Notes: generated by a model from the sequence alone, not told the origin. Positions 40,613 to 49,549 are shown, counted from the first letter of the stretch. The stretch: DNA of 64,000 nt from Leucobacter edaphi (GCF_016522535.1 NZ_JAEHOI010000004.1:1-64000); one strand, 5' to 3'. Translations and numbers: made by a program.

Positions 40613-41753
40613 GCCGCTCGTAACCCGCCGACTGGGCGTTCTCCTTCACGCGGAGAATCATGTCGATCTCGTCGTGCGTGAGCTTGTGCCCGTACAGGAA
40701 CTCGTAGTCCTCCTGCATCGCCTTCTTCAGGTCGCTGCCCTTGAAATCCGGGTAGAGGAGCTGAGCAGCCCACCGCATCACGAGCTGCGATTCAGCGCTC
40801 GGCGGATCCCACCAGAAGCCGCCCGACGGAACCGCGTAGACGCGCTTGTTCTTCACCGCGTCGACCGCGCTCAGTGCGGGGTCAGCGAAGATGTCAGCGG
40901 GCGAAAGCGGAGTCATTGCCGAGGTGAAGATGACCTCGGGGTTCCACTTGACGATCTGCTCGACATTCGTCGGATTCGTGATCGAGTACTCGGCATCGGC
41001 GGCGACGTTCTCCGCGCCGGCGACGGTCATCCAGGTGTTCATGTAGCCGCGCTTCGACCCCATGCCGGCGTTGTATCCGCCGTCTCCGGCCCGACGCAGA
41101 TAGAGCGCCCGAGGATGCTTCTTCTCCTTCTTGGCTGCGGACTGCAACGCGCTCATCGTGGAGTGCATGCGGTTGAGGAGTTCCTCCCCGCGGTCCTGCT
41201 TGTCCAGCAGCTTGGCGAAGAGCTTGACCCAGGTCTCGAGGTCTTCCTGGGTGCCGTACTTCAGGCCGATCACCGGGATTCCCGCGTCCTCGATCGGCTT
41301 GATCATCTTCGCGGCGTCACCCTGATCGGCCCACTGAATCACCACGTCGGGCTTGAGCTTCGTGATCTCTTCGATGTTGGGCACGAAATCGGGGCCCGCG
41401 ATCGCCGTGTTCGTGAGGGCCTTCGGGAACATCTTCCCGAAGATGCTCGGCTTGTCTCGCAGAATCGTCGCCGCGTTCACCCCGACGATCTTGTCGTAGC
41501 TCTGATCGATCGCAGCGATCATCGAGGGCGACGGGATCACGGTCGTTGCGATCTTCGTGACCGGCTTCTCGAACGTGATCGTCTTGCCGCGCTGGTCGGT
41601 GATCTCAATGGGCTTGTCAGTTTTTGCTACCGTCTCGGGCTTCGTTTCAGCCCCGCGGGAGGAGCAGGCGCCGAGCGCGAGAGCCGCGCTCAGCCCGAGT
41701 GCGATGATCGCGAATCCGCGCCGGGCACGGCGCGGACTGGAGAGTCTGGGCAT
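40602..41753 (-). CDS. FecB/HmuT-type substrate-binding lipoprotein
   Basis: A 383-residue lipoprotein (LALGAC, Cys30) of the class III binding proteins for iron-siderophore, heme or cobalamin. The typical opening IEITDQRGKTITFEKPVTKI, PNIEEITKLKPDVVIQWAD and FADPALSAVDAVKNKRVYAV are present, with a long backbone helix between lobes. AAAGGA precedes the ATG by 10 bases. It is first gene of a five-gene coupled operon. Ligand identity cannot be read from sequence; the downstream NEAT-like surface proteins favour heme or iron. Confidence 0.87.
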   Translation of the reverse strand: MPRLSSPRRARRGFAIIALGLSAALALGACSSRGAETKPETVAKTDKPIEITDQRGKTITFEKPVTKIATTVIPSPSMIAAIDQSYDKIVGVNAATILRDKPSIFGKMFPKALTNTAIAGPDFVPNIEEITKLKPDVVIQWADQGDAAKMIKPIEDAGIPVIGLKYGTQEDLETWVKLFAKLLDKQDRGEELLNRMHSTMSALQSAAKKEKKHPRALYLRRAGDGGYNAGMGSKRGYMNTWMTVAGAENVAADAEYSITNPTNVEQIVKWNPEVIFTSAMTPLSPADIFADPALSAVDAVKNKRVYAVPSGGFWWDPPSAESQLVMRWAAQLLYPDFKGSDLKKAMQEDYEFLYGHKLTHDEIDMILRVKENAQSAGYERLAH

Positions 41754-41854
41754 AGGAGTGTGATCCTTTCAGGCCCCGGGTACACCCGGCGCCACGTAAG
41801 GGGCACGGCGTAAGCGATCACCGCTCCACCCGCGCCCCGACTGACAACTCGTTC

Positions 41855-41884
41855 ACCGTAGTGGGATTCATCCGATGAAGGCAA
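41855..41884 (-). promoter_or_regulatory. FecBCD-operon promoter with palindromic operator
   Basis: On the minus strand, -35 TTGCCT (41879-41884) and -10 TACGGT (41855-41860) are 18 bases apart. The spacer holds the perfect palindrome TTCATC-G-GATGAA (41867-41879), a classic repressor position. The same element precedes the NEAT-like genes. Confidence 0.5.
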
Positions 41885-41893
41885 GGCTTGCCT
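41879..41893. promoter_or_regulatory. DtxR/IdeR-like iron box
   Basis: The 15-base perfect palindrome AGGCAAG-G-CTTGCCT overlaps the proposed -35. It matches the central 15 bases of the IdeR/DtxR consensus at 11 positions, with symmetric differences. Iron repression is therefore plausible but not shown. Confidence 0.45.
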
Positions 41894-42125
41894 GAGTGGA
41901 CGAGGCATCGGCCCCAGAGTGTTCGGCGAGGAAGCTCCTGCGCCGCGCGGAGCACTCCCCGAGCGCGGGCGATCGCGGGCTCCCCGATCGAATGGACGCC
42001 CCGGCCTCGGCCACTTTCGCGCGCGTCCGGCGCGGCGAATGCGTCGCCGACGTCTCGCGTCGATCATGCTCAGCGGTGGCACCACCGCCACGCCGAACTT
42101 CGAAACCCACGTCCGCAGAGAACGC

Positions 42126-42158
42126 AAGAAGCCCCGGCCTTACCGGCCGGGGCTTCTT
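42126..42158 (-). terminator. terminator of tRNA-Leu
   Basis: A perfect 14-base stem (AAGAAGCCCCGGCC/GGCCGGGGCTTCTT) with a 5-base loop lies 11 bases beyond the tRNA 3' end. The stem ends in A/T on both sides, so it could stop transcription from either direction. Confidence 0.8.
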
Positions 42159-42169
42159 ACTCTCATTCG

Positions 42170-42255
42170 TGCGCGAAGGGGGACTTGAACCCCCACGCCC
42201 TAATACGGGCACTAGCACCTCAAGCTAGCGCGTCTACCAATTCCGCCATCCGCGC
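42170..42255 (-). tRNA. tRNA-Leu (anticodon GAG)
   Basis: An 86-base class II tRNA. The acceptor arms GCGCGGA and TTCGCGC pair. The anticodon loop reads CTTGAGGT, giving GAG. A long variable arm and the T-loop GGTTCAAGTCC are present. The discriminator is A and CCA is not encoded. No integrase or duplicated tRNA end is nearby. Confidence 0.95.
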
Positions 42256-42418
42256 GAACGTTTCGGACCTTCATCGGCCGAACAGAGAATAACTTAGCAC
42301 GGTTCTCCGGGGCGGTGCGAATCGGTTCAGGATGCCGCGCGCGTCGCAGGGCGGATCTGGGCTTTCTCGACGATTTGGCGGCCAGCGGCTCGGGCGCGGC
42401 GGGCCCCACTGACCGTTC

Positions 42419-42925
42419 CTATCGCCGGGCGATGGCGGCGACGATCGCCCGGGTGACCCGACGCAGGTCTGCCGGAGCGAGTTCGATGTCGAGGCCGCGT
42501 CGGCCACCGGAAATGAACACCGTGGGGTGGCTCTCCGCACTCGCGTCGAGAACCGTGGGATGCGCCGTCTTCTGGCCGATCGGGCTGATACCCCCGACGA
42601 TGTAGCCGGTTCGCCGCTCCGCGAGGACGGGATCCGCGAGAAGAGCCTTCTTCCCGCCGAGCGCCGCGGCGAGGGCTTTGAGGTCCAGTCGCTGGCCCAC
42701 GGGCACGATCCCGACGGCGAGCGAACCGTCGACCTCGGCGAGCAGCGTCTTGTAGATACGCGCGGGGTCGACACCGAGTTTCGCGGCGGCTTCTCCGCCG
42801 AAGTCGGTGACGGCCGGATCGTGCTCGTACCCGTGCGGGGTGAATTCGATGCCCTCCCGCGCGAGGACGAGTGCTGCGGGGGTGGACGCGGATCCCGCGT
42901 GGGATCCGGACTTCTTGCGCGCCAT
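42419..42925 (-). CDS. ybaK: Cys-tRNA(Pro) deacylase YbaK
   Basis: A 168-residue trans-editing enzyme that hydrolyses Cys-tRNA(Pro). The YbaK fold motifs are visible: ARIYKTLLAEVDG with the catalytic Lys, GKKALLADPVLAERRTGYIVGGISPIGQ, and HPTVFISGGRRGLDIELAP. Length and start are typical. It is probably transcribed alone. Confidence 0.92.
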   Translation of the reverse strand: MARKKSGSHAGSASTPAALVLAREGIEFTPHGYEHDPAVTDFGGEAAAKLGVDPARIYKTLLAEVDGSLAVGIVPVGQRLDLKALAAALGGKKALLADPVLAERRTGYIVGGISPIGQKTAHPTVLDASAESHPTVFISGGRRGLDIELAPADLRRVTRAIVAAIARR

Positions 42926-42997
42926 GCCGCCAGCCTACGGCGCGGAACGCACCGATCGCGCGGAACTCACGCGCGGCGCCGCTCGCCCACCCTGCTC

Positions 42998-43023
42998 GGC
43001 CGCGCGCTACGGCCGCGCGCTAC
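42998..43023. repeat. 13-base tandem duplication at helicase 3' end
   Basis: GGCCGCGCGCTAC occurs twice in direct tandem. The second copy carries the stop codon of the helicase gene (43020-43022). The unit is not a multiple of three. Confidence 0.85.
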
Positions 43024-44831
43024 GGCCGGAGCCGGCGTCGAAGCGTGTCGATCCGCTTCTGGATCTGCGTGACGGAGGCCTGGGCCACTGCGGGCCCGCC
43101 GCAGGATCGGCGGAGCTCGGTGTGGATGTCCTTGTGCGCCTCCCCGGTCACTTTCGAGTACATGCCAACGAGGCTGTTCAGGAGTTTCCGCTGCTCCCCC
43201 AGGGTGCGGTGGAGCGCTTCTGGAGCCTCGGCCTTCTCTGGCGCGTGTTCGAGGATCCCCTGCCGGTCGGCGCTGCGACGCGCCTGCTTCGCCTGCCGCT
43301 GCTGCAGGAGCGCTTTGACCTCCTGCGGCTCGAGGAGGCCGGGGAACCCGAGGAAGTCGAGTTCCTCTTCCGATTCGACCTCGGCGTAGCCGCCGAATTC
43401 CGTCCCGTCGAAGACGGCGCGATCGAAGTGCGCGTCGGAACCGAGTGCCTGGTAGACGAAGCGCTCGTCCTCGGCGAGTTCGTCGCTCGCGCGGTCCTCG
43501 CGCTCCGCCTCGGCCAGAAGCGCGGCCTCGGCGTCCCACATCTCCTCGGCACTCTTCGGACCCTCGAGGACGTGGTTGCGCTCCTTCTCCAGCTCGGAGG
43601 CGAGCTGCATGAGCGCCGGGACGTTGGGGATGAATACCGACGCGACCTCGCCCCGACGCCGCGACCGCACGAAACGACCGATCGCCTGCGCGAAGAACAG
43701 CGGCGTCGATGAGCTCGTCGCGTAGACGCCGACGGCGAGACGTGGCACGTCGACGCCCTCGGACACCATGCGCACCGCGACCATCCAGCGCGAATCCCCC
43801 TTGGAGTACTCGTCGATCCGCTCGGAGGCTCCGCTGTCGTCGGAGAGGATCAGGGCGACCTCCTCGCCCGTGATCTGCTGCAGCTGCGCGGCGTAGGATT
43901 TGGCCGCGGCATGATCGGTCGCGATCACGAGGCCACCGGCGTCGGGAATCTGCTGTCGCACCTCGGTGAGGCGTCGATCCGCTGCGGCGAGGACCTTCGA
44001 GATCCACTCTCCCGAGGGATCCAGGGCCGTCCGCCACGCCTGCGAGGTGATGTCCTTGGTGTTTCCCTCGCCGAGGCTTGCTTCCATCTCCTCGCCGGCT
44101 GAGGTCTGCCATCGCATCTTGCCGGCGTAGACCATGAAGATCACCGGGCGGACGATCCCGTCCGCGAGTGCGCGCCCGTACCCGTAGTCGTAGTCGGTGA
44201 GGGAGAGCCGGGAACCGTCACCCTGCGGGGCGTATTCCACGAATGGGATGGGGGCGTCGTCCGAACGGAACGGCGTCCCGGTGAGCGACAGTCTGCGCCG
44301 GGCCGTTCCATAGGCCTCGCGAATCGCGTCGCCCCAGCTGAGCGCATCGCCACCGTGGTGGACCTCGTCGAGAATCACGAGGGTGTCAGCGTGCTCGGTC
44401 AGCAGTCTGTGCTGCACCGGCTTCATCGCGACCTGGGCGTAGGTGACGGCGACGCCGTGATAGTGACGTCCGTACCCCAGGCCGTCGCTATTCGAGTAGT
44501 TCGGGTTGAGGCGGATGCCCGCGCGCATCGCGGCATCCGCCCACTGGGTCTTGAGGTGCTCGGTCGGAGCGACGACGATGATCTGAGAGACCGTGTGGTT
44601 CGCGCGCAGGATCGACGCTAGTCGCAGGGCGAACGTCGTCTTACCTGCTCCGGGGGTCGCCGACGCGAGGAAGTCCCTCGGGCCGACCTCGAGGTACTTC
44701 CGGATGGCCTCTTCCTGCCAGGCTCGCAGCGTTCCCGCGGTGCCGTGCGCGGCGCGCTCGGGATAGGCCGGCGGCAGGTGTTCGGCGGCGCTCGTCCCCG
44801 GGAGGTGGAGGGCTGGATCCGAATCTGTCAC
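43020..44831 (-). CDS. SF2 DEAD/DEAH-box helicase
   Basis: A 603-residue superfamily 2 helicase. Motif I is ASATPGAGKTTFALRL, motif II is VILDEVHHGGD, motif III is SLTGTPFRSD, and motif VI is FFAQAIGRFVRSRRRG. The second RecA domain has DSRWMVAVRMVSEGVDVPRL. The C-terminal ~150 residues are helical and charged, seen in actinobacterial homologues of unknown role. No restriction or defence gene lies nearby, so a housekeeping DNA/RNA role is more likely than defence. Confidence 0.85.
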   Translation of the reverse strand: MTDSDPALHLPGTSAAEHLPPAYPERAAHGTAGTLRAWQEEAIRKYLEVGPRDFLASATPGAGKTTFALRLASILRANHTVSQIIVVAPTEHLKTQWADAAMRAGIRLNPNYSNSDGLGYGRHYHGVAVTYAQVAMKPVQHRLLTEHADTLVILDEVHHGGDALSWGDAIREAYGTARRRLSLTGTPFRSDDAPIPFVEYAPQGDGSRLSLTDYDYGYGRALADGIVRPVIFMVYAGKMRWQTSAGEEMEASLGEGNTKDITSQAWRTALDPSGEWISKVLAAADRRLTEVRQQIPDAGGLVIATDHAAAKSYAAQLQQITGEEVALILSDDSGASERIDEYSKGDSRWMVAVRMVSEGVDVPRLAVGVYATSSSTPLFFAQAIGRFVRSRRRGEVASVFIPNVPALMQLASELEKERNHVLEGPKSAEEMWDAEAALLAEAEREDRASDELAEDERFVYQALGSDAHFDRAVFDGTEFGGYAEVESEEELDFLGFPGLLEPQEVKALLQQRQAKQARRSADRQGILEHAPEKAEAPEALHRTLGEQRKLLNSLVGMYSKVTGEAHKDIHTELRRSCGGPAVAQASVTQIQKRIDTLRRRLRP

Positions 44832-44903
44832 AACGCTCTAGACTATCGCTCATGGTCGCGAACGCCCTGAGTCGGGGCGCCGCCGAAGTCGAAAGGGGTC
44901 GCA

Positions 44904-45725
44904 GTGCCCGAGGATCCGAAGCAGATCGAGCTCCCGTGGTCGCGGTTTGTCGCGATCGGCGATTCGTTCACTGAGGGAGTCGGGGATCCCGACGCGGACA
45001 GCCCCGGCGGCTTGCGCGGCTGGGCCGACCGCTTCGCCGACGTGCTGAGCTCCTACGACGAGGAATTCGCGTACGCGAACCTCGCGGTGCGCGGGAAGCT
45101 GATCCAGCAGATCACCGATGAGCAGGTCTCGGCCGCTCTCGATCTGCGCCCCGACCTCATCAGCGTGTGCGCCGGCGGGAACGACGTGATCCGTCCCGGA
45201 ACCGATCCCGATGAGGTCGCCGCGAAGCTCGACCGCGTGGTCGAGCGACTGTCCGAGTCCGGTGCCACGATTCTGCTGTTCACGGGCGTCGACACCGCCT
45301 TCCAGCCGGTGTTCCGCACGATCCGCGGCAAGGTCGCGATTTTCAATGAGAACGTCCGCAAGGTGGCGAAGCGCCACGACTGCGTCGTGGTCGACCAGTG
45401 GTCGCTCGAAGAGCTGCAGGACAGCCGCTACTGGTCCGGCGACCGCCTGCACCTGAACGCGCTCGGCCACCACACGATCGCCAGGGCCGCGCTCGATGCG
45501 CTCAACGTGCCGCACGATCTGCGCCCGCTCGATCCTCCGCCGCTTCCGACCCGAGGCTGGCGCGAAGCGCGCAAGGAGGACGTGGTCTGGGCGCGCGAGC
45601 ACTTCGTGCCGTGGGTCATCCGTCGCATCCGGCACGTCTCCTCCGGCGACGCCATCAGCGCCAAGCGACCCCAGCCGGAGCCTGTGCACGTTCCCAGGCA
45701 CAGCCCTGTCGCCACTGAGAACTGA
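44904..45725 (+). CDS. SGNH/GDSL hydrolase
   Basis: A 273-residue esterase-like protein with the four SGNH blocks: FVAIGDSFTEGVGDP (Ser), a Gly in NLAVRGKL, GGNDV (Asn) and DRLHLNALGHH (Asp, His). There is no signal peptide, so it is cytoplasmic. The C-terminal 70 residues are basic and Pro-rich. The GTG start is 72 bases from the divergent helicase. Substrate unknown. Confidence 0.88.
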   Translation: MPEDPKQIELPWSRFVAIGDSFTEGVGDPDADSPGGLRGWADRFADVLSSYDEEFAYANLAVRGKLIQQITDEQVSAALDLRPDLISVCAGGNDVIRPGTDPDEVAAKLDRVVERLSESGATILLFTGVDTAFQPVFRTIRGKVAIFNENVRKVAKRHDCVVVDQWSLEELQDSRYWSGDRLHLNALGHHTIARAALDALNVPHDLRPLDPPPLPTRGWREARKEDVVWAREHFVPWVIRRIRHVSSGDAISAKRPQPEPVHVPRHSPVATEN

Positions 45726-45741
45726 GGGCTAGGCTGGGAAA

Positions 45742-46077
45742 ATGGCACAACTCACGAAGCAGCTCGCAGACACCGTCACGCAGGTCGGGGTCCACTCGGC
45801 CTACGGCGATCCCGTTGAGGTCGAGGGCACGACGATCATCCCCGTCGCGATCGCCTCGTACGGCTTCGGCGCCGGAGAGGGCGGCCAGGGGTCCGAGGGT
45901 GCGGAGGGCTCGGGCGGAGGCGGCGGCGGCGCCGCGGTTCCGCTCGGCGCCTACGTCACCCGCGAGGGCTACACGCGCTTTGAGCCGAACGTGATCGCGC
46001 TGCTCGCGGTCGGGATCCCCTTCGTCTGCGTTGCCGGTCGCGCCCTCGCGCGGATCATTCGCGCGCTCAAGAAGTAG
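45742..46077 (+). CDS. GerW/YtfJ-like protein
   Basis: A 111-residue protein: a conserved N-terminal part (GVHSAYGDPVEVEGTTIIPVA), a Gly-rich stretch, then YVTREGYTRFEPN and a terminal hydrophobic helix (VIALLAVGIPFVCVAG). This matches the spore GerW family, whose non-sporulating members have unknown roles. It lies 16 bases after the SGNH gene and is likely cotranscribed. Confidence 0.8.
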   Translation: MAQLTKQLADTVTQVGVHSAYGDPVEVEGTTIIPVAIASYGFGAGEGGQGSEGAEGSGGGGGGAAVPLGAYVTREGYTRFEPNVIALLAVGIPFVCVAGRALARIIRALKK

Positions 46078-46085
46078 CGCGCTCG

Positions 46086-47042
46086 CTACTCCGCTCCGGG
46101 CAAGCCCCGATACACCCAGGGGTGCTTCGGCAGGGCCCGCGGGTCGAAGCGGTCCAGGAGACCGCGGGTCGTGATCCGCTCCCCCGGCCGCGCAAGCCCG
46201 AGCGACTCCGCGAGGATCCCCAGGACGTCCTGCGCGCCGGTGCCCCGCTCACGCAGATCGGCGAGCGTCACGGCGCCGTCGCGCTTCGCGAGGCGCTTGC
46301 CCTGAGGGCCGAGGACGAGCGGCACGTGCGCGTACTCGGGGCGCGGGAGACCCAGGAGACCCTGGAGCAGGATCTGACGGGGCGTCGACGGAGCAAGGTC
46401 GTCACCGCGAACGACCTGATCGATCCCCTGGGCGGCGTCATCGACGACGACCGCGAGGTTGTAGGCCACCGTCCCGTCGCCGCGGCGCAGCACGAGATCG
46501 TCGATGTCCCCGTGAACCGCGCCCAACACGAGATCGTCGAAGACCGGAGGCACGGTTCCGTCTGGGACGCGGAGCCGCAGCGCCGGTGATCTCGGGGCAA
46601 TGCGCTCCCTTGCCGCGCCGCGCTCCTCCTCCGTGAGATCCCTGCAGGTGCCGGGATAGGCTCCGGGAGGCGCGTGCGGAGCGCTGGGTGCCGCGAGGAT
46701 GTCCTTCCGCGAGCAGTAACACTCGAAGACCAGTCCGGCGCGCGCGAGGCGCTCGATCGCGGCGTCGTGCTCCGCTCCGCGCGAGGTCTGCAGCACCGGC
46801 TCGCCGTCCCAGTCGATCCCCAGACTCGCGAGGTCGTCGAGCTGACGGTCGGCGGTTCCCGCGTCCCGCGCACGATCGAGGTCCTCGATCCGGATCAGGA
46901 AGTTTCGACCCGTGGATCGCGCCAGGAGCCAGGCGAGGAGCGCCGTGCGCAGGTTGCCCAGGTGGAGGTCGCCCGAGGGACTCGGGGCGTATCGGCCCGC
47001 TCCCGTTCCGGACGGACTGACGTCTGCTCCCTGCGTGCTCAC
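46086..47042 (-). CDS. gluQ: glutamyl-Q tRNA(Asp) synthetase
   Basis: A 318-residue truncated GluRS paralogue that glutamylates queuosine in tRNA(Asp). It shows YAPSPSGDLHLGNLRTALLA (HIGH-like), zinc ligands in CYCSRKDIL and GTC, and the KMSKS-equivalent GKRLAKRDGAVTL. The anticodon-binding domain of GluRS is missing, as expected. The convergent gene ends 8 bases away. Confidence 0.92.
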   Translation of the reverse strand: MSTQGADVSPSGTGAGRYAPSPSGDLHLGNLRTALLAWLLARSTGRNFLIRIEDLDRARDAGTADRQLDDLASLGIDWDGEPVLQTSRGAEHDAAIERLARAGLVFECYCSRKDILAAPSAPHAPPGAYPGTCRDLTEEERGAARERIAPRSPALRLRVPDGTVPPVFDDLVLGAVHGDIDDLVLRRGDGTVAYNLAVVVDDAAQGIDQVVRGDDLAPSTPRQILLQGLLGLPRPEYAHVPLVLGPQGKRLAKRDGAVTLADLRERGTGAQDVLGILAESLGLARPGERITTRGLLDRFDPRALPKHPWVYRGLPGAE

Positions 47043-47158
47043 CCGTCCATCTTCCCACCCTCGCCCCGGCGGCTTTCGGCGGGGCGACGGGATGCCGAAT
47101 CGTCCGTGTCGGGGGTCGTCCGTAGACTCGGGGGCACGCCCATCAGAGAGGACACGGC

Positions 47159-48505
47159 ATGGAAGCTCTGCAGGAACTCGCGTCTCAGCTCGGAGATCGT
47201 CTGATCACGGCACCGGAGTCGGTCGCCCCGTACGCGGTCGACAGCTCGCGGGCGCGGCCCGAGGGGCAGGCGCTCGCGCTCGTTCTGGCGGAGTCCACCG
47301 CGGACGTGTCGGCCGCGCTCGGCTGGGCCGATCGGCATGGCGTCCGGGTGAGCGTGCGCGGCGCGGGAACGGGCCTGACCGGCGGCGCAATGGCCTACGA
47401 TGGCGGGCTGATCGTCTCCCTCGAGCGCATGAACCGGGTGCTCGAGGTGATTCCCGAGGACCGGCTTGCTGTGGTGCAGCCCGGTGTCATCACGGCCGAA
47501 CTCGATTCGCTCGTGCGGGAGCAGGGGCTCTTCTTCCCACCGGACCCGGCGAGCGCGCGCATCTGCACGGTCGGCGGCAACATCGCGACCAACGCAGGAG
47601 GACTGCGCTGCGTCGCGCACGGCGTCACGAGCGATGCGGTGGCCGCGCTCGAGGTCGTTCTCGCCGACGGCCGGATCATGCGCACGGGCGCACGCGCTCG
47701 CAAGAATGTCGTGGGCTACGACCTGACCAGGCTTTTCATCGGCTCCGAGGGCACGCTCGGCGTGGTGACCGAGGCGACGGTGCGCTTGAAACCCGTCCCA
47801 GCAGGGACGCCGCGCACCTTCCGCGCGAGTTTCCCCACGATCGAGTCGGCGGGAGCGGCCGTCGCCGAGATCGTGAACGGCGGCTTCCAGCCCGAGGTAC
47901 TCGAGCTCATGGACGCGCTCAGCGTCGAGATCATCGAGTCGTTCCACCAGAGCGGACTCGTCGTGCCCCGGGGCGCCATGCTCGTGGGCCAGACGGTCGG
48001 CGAGCGGGCCGCCGAGCACGCGGAGCGCATCACCGCGCGCTGCCTCGAACTCGGAGCAGACGACACGGAGGTCTCAGACACCGACGCCCTGCTCGAGGCT
48101 CGCCGGCTCTCGAATCCGGCGCTCACCGCCCGCGGGCTCAAGATCTCGTGCGACATCGGCGTGCCGATCTCCCGTCTCGCCGAGATGTTCACCGGCATCG
48201 AGCGGATCTCCGCCGAGCACGGGCTCGCCGTCTCCTCCGTGGCTCACGCAGGCGACGGCAACCTCCACAGCACGGTCGAGTCCCCCGACACGGAAGCGGG
48301 CATCGCGGCCGCCGATGCCGTGATCGACGACATCACCCGCCTCGCGCTTGCCCTCGGCGGCACGATCTCGGGCGAGCACGGCATCGGTTCCGTCAAGCAC
48401 CACGAGCTCCCGTGGCAGCTGGACGCCGTCGCCCTCGACGTGCAGCGGGCGATCAAGACCGCACTCGACCCGAACGGCACGCTCACCCCGGGGCGGGCGG
48501 TGTAG
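47159..48505 (+). CDS. FAD-linked oxidase (GlcD-type)
   Basis: A 448-residue FAD enzyme of the glycolate/D-lactate/2-hydroxyglutarate dehydrogenase group. The FAD pyrophosphate-binding segment VRVSVRGAGTGLTGGAM and GGNIATNAGGLRCVAHG are clear. The C-terminal FAD-oxidase domain ends in GTISGEHGIGSVKHHEL, typical of glycolate oxidase. The substrate is a 2-hydroxy acid; which one is not determinable. No glcE/glcF genes follow. Confidence 0.88.
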   Translation: MEALQELASQLGDRLITAPESVAPYAVDSSRARPEGQALALVLAESTADVSAALGWADRHGVRVSVRGAGTGLTGGAMAYDGGLIVSLERMNRVLEVIPEDRLAVVQPGVITAELDSLVREQGLFFPPDPASARICTVGGNIATNAGGLRCVAHGVTSDAVAALEVVLADGRIMRTGARARKNVVGYDLTRLFIGSEGTLGVVTEATVRLKPVPAGTPRTFRASFPTIESAGAAVAEIVNGGFQPEVLELMDALSVEIIESFHQSGLVVPRGAMLVGQTVGERAAEHAERITARCLELGADDTEVSDTDALLEARRLSNPALTARGLKISCDIGVPISRLAEMFTGIERISAEHGLAVSSVAHAGDGNLHSTVESPDTEAGIAAADAVIDDITRLALALGGTISGEHGIGSVKHHELPWQLDAVALDVQRAIKTALDPNGTLTPGRAV

Positions 48506-48621
48506 CGCGGGCGGCGAACGCCGCCGACGCAATCCCGGATCCCCGCAAGGACTCCCGCAAAGTGGTCCACTGAATTGTGGCAACGGTGGTCCACTCAGAG
48601 AACCAGTGGCAGGATCGGGGC

Positions 48622-49473
48622 ATGCGTGTTCTCTCGATCCAGTCCTCCGTCGCGTACGGCCACGTCGGCAACTCCGCAGCGGTCTTCCCGCTCCAGCGGA
48701 TCGGCGTCGACGTCATGCCGGTGTCGACCGTGCTCTTTTCCAACCACACCGGCTACGGCGCCTGGCGCGGCCCCCTCGTGAGCGGCGACGATGTGCGCGA
48801 GATCATCACGGGAATCGAGGAACGCGGTGGACTCGACGACGTCGACGCCGTGCTGTCCGGTTATCAGGGCGGCGACGATATCGGAGACGCGATCCTCGAC
48901 GCGGTCGCCCGCGTGAAGCGGCGCAACCCGAACGCGATCTACGCCTGCGACCCCGTGCTCGGAAACGCGAAGTCCGGCTGCCACGTGGCCCCCGCCGTCC
49001 AGGACCTCATCCGCGATCGCGTGGTCCCCCACGCCGACCTCATCACGCCGAACCAGTTCGAGCTCGGATTCATCACGGGCACCTCCCCGGGCACCCTCGA
49101 AAGCACACTCGCCTCCGCCGATCTCGCCATGGCCCGAGGACCGCGAAACGTTCTCGTGACCAGCGTCGAACGCCCGGAGCGCGCCCCCGACACGATCGAA
49201 ATGCTCGCCATCGATGCCGAGTCTGCCTGGTTGATCGCGACCCCCCTCCTCCCCGGCAAGGTGAACGGCTCCGGCGACGTCACCGCGGCGCTGTTCACCG
49301 CCCATCTCACCCGCCTCGGGGACCCCGCCGCAGCGCTCGAGCGCACCGCGGCGAGCGTCTTCTCGCTCCTCGAGCACACGCTCGGTGGCGGACACCGTGA
49401 GCTGCAGCTGGTCGCCGCGCAGGAGGCGTTCGCCTCACCCGAGCTGCGTTTCACGGCCGAACGCGTGCGCTGA
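48622..49473 (+). CDS. pdxY: pyridoxal kinase PdxY
   Basis: A 283-residue ribokinase-fold enzyme that phosphorylates pyridoxal. MRVLSIQSSVAYGHVGNSAA, SGYQGGDDIG, ACDPVLGNAKSGCHVAP, TPNQFELGFITG and GKVNGSGDVTAALF follow the PdxK/PdxY order; GSGD holds the catalytic Asp. ATG 48622 is the family start; the longer frame from 48577 is not supported. Confidence 0.93.
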   Translation: MRVLSIQSSVAYGHVGNSAAVFPLQRIGVDVMPVSTVLFSNHTGYGAWRGPLVSGDDVREIITGIEERGGLDDVDAVLSGYQGGDDIGDAILDAVARVKRRNPNAIYACDPVLGNAKSGCHVAPAVQDLIRDRVVPHADLITPNQFELGFITGTSPGTLESTLASADLAMARGPRNVLVTSVERPERAPDTIEMLAIDAESAWLIATPLLPGKVNGSGDVTAALFTAHLTRLGDPAAALERTAASVFSLLEHTLGGGHRELQLVAAQEAFASPELRFTAERVR

Positions 49474-49549
49474 TCAGGGTGCCGAGACGGGCGAAACGAG
49501 GCTCGCCCGTCTCGATGGCGCCTCGCCTCACCCGCTTCTGACCCGGGCG

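Larger units (their letters stand above)
41754..42169. other. intergenic region upstream of FecBCD operon
   Basis: A 416-base gap. It contains the operon promoter with two palindromes (41867-41893), and the terminator of the tRNA gene near its right end. The middle, about 41895-42125, shows no coding signature on either strand. Open frames there run through the tRNA or terminator. Confidence 0.6.

Noticed and set aside
41868-42218. 116-codon frame on the minus strand
   Set aside because: It runs through the tRNA-Leu and its terminator and lacks coding signature.
42170-42255. tRNA-Leu as an integration site
   Set aside because: No integrase, duplicated tRNA 3' end or mobile genes flank it.
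43020-44831. defence-system helicase
   Set aside because: No nuclease, methylase or other defence gene lies alongside; neighbours are housekeeping genes.
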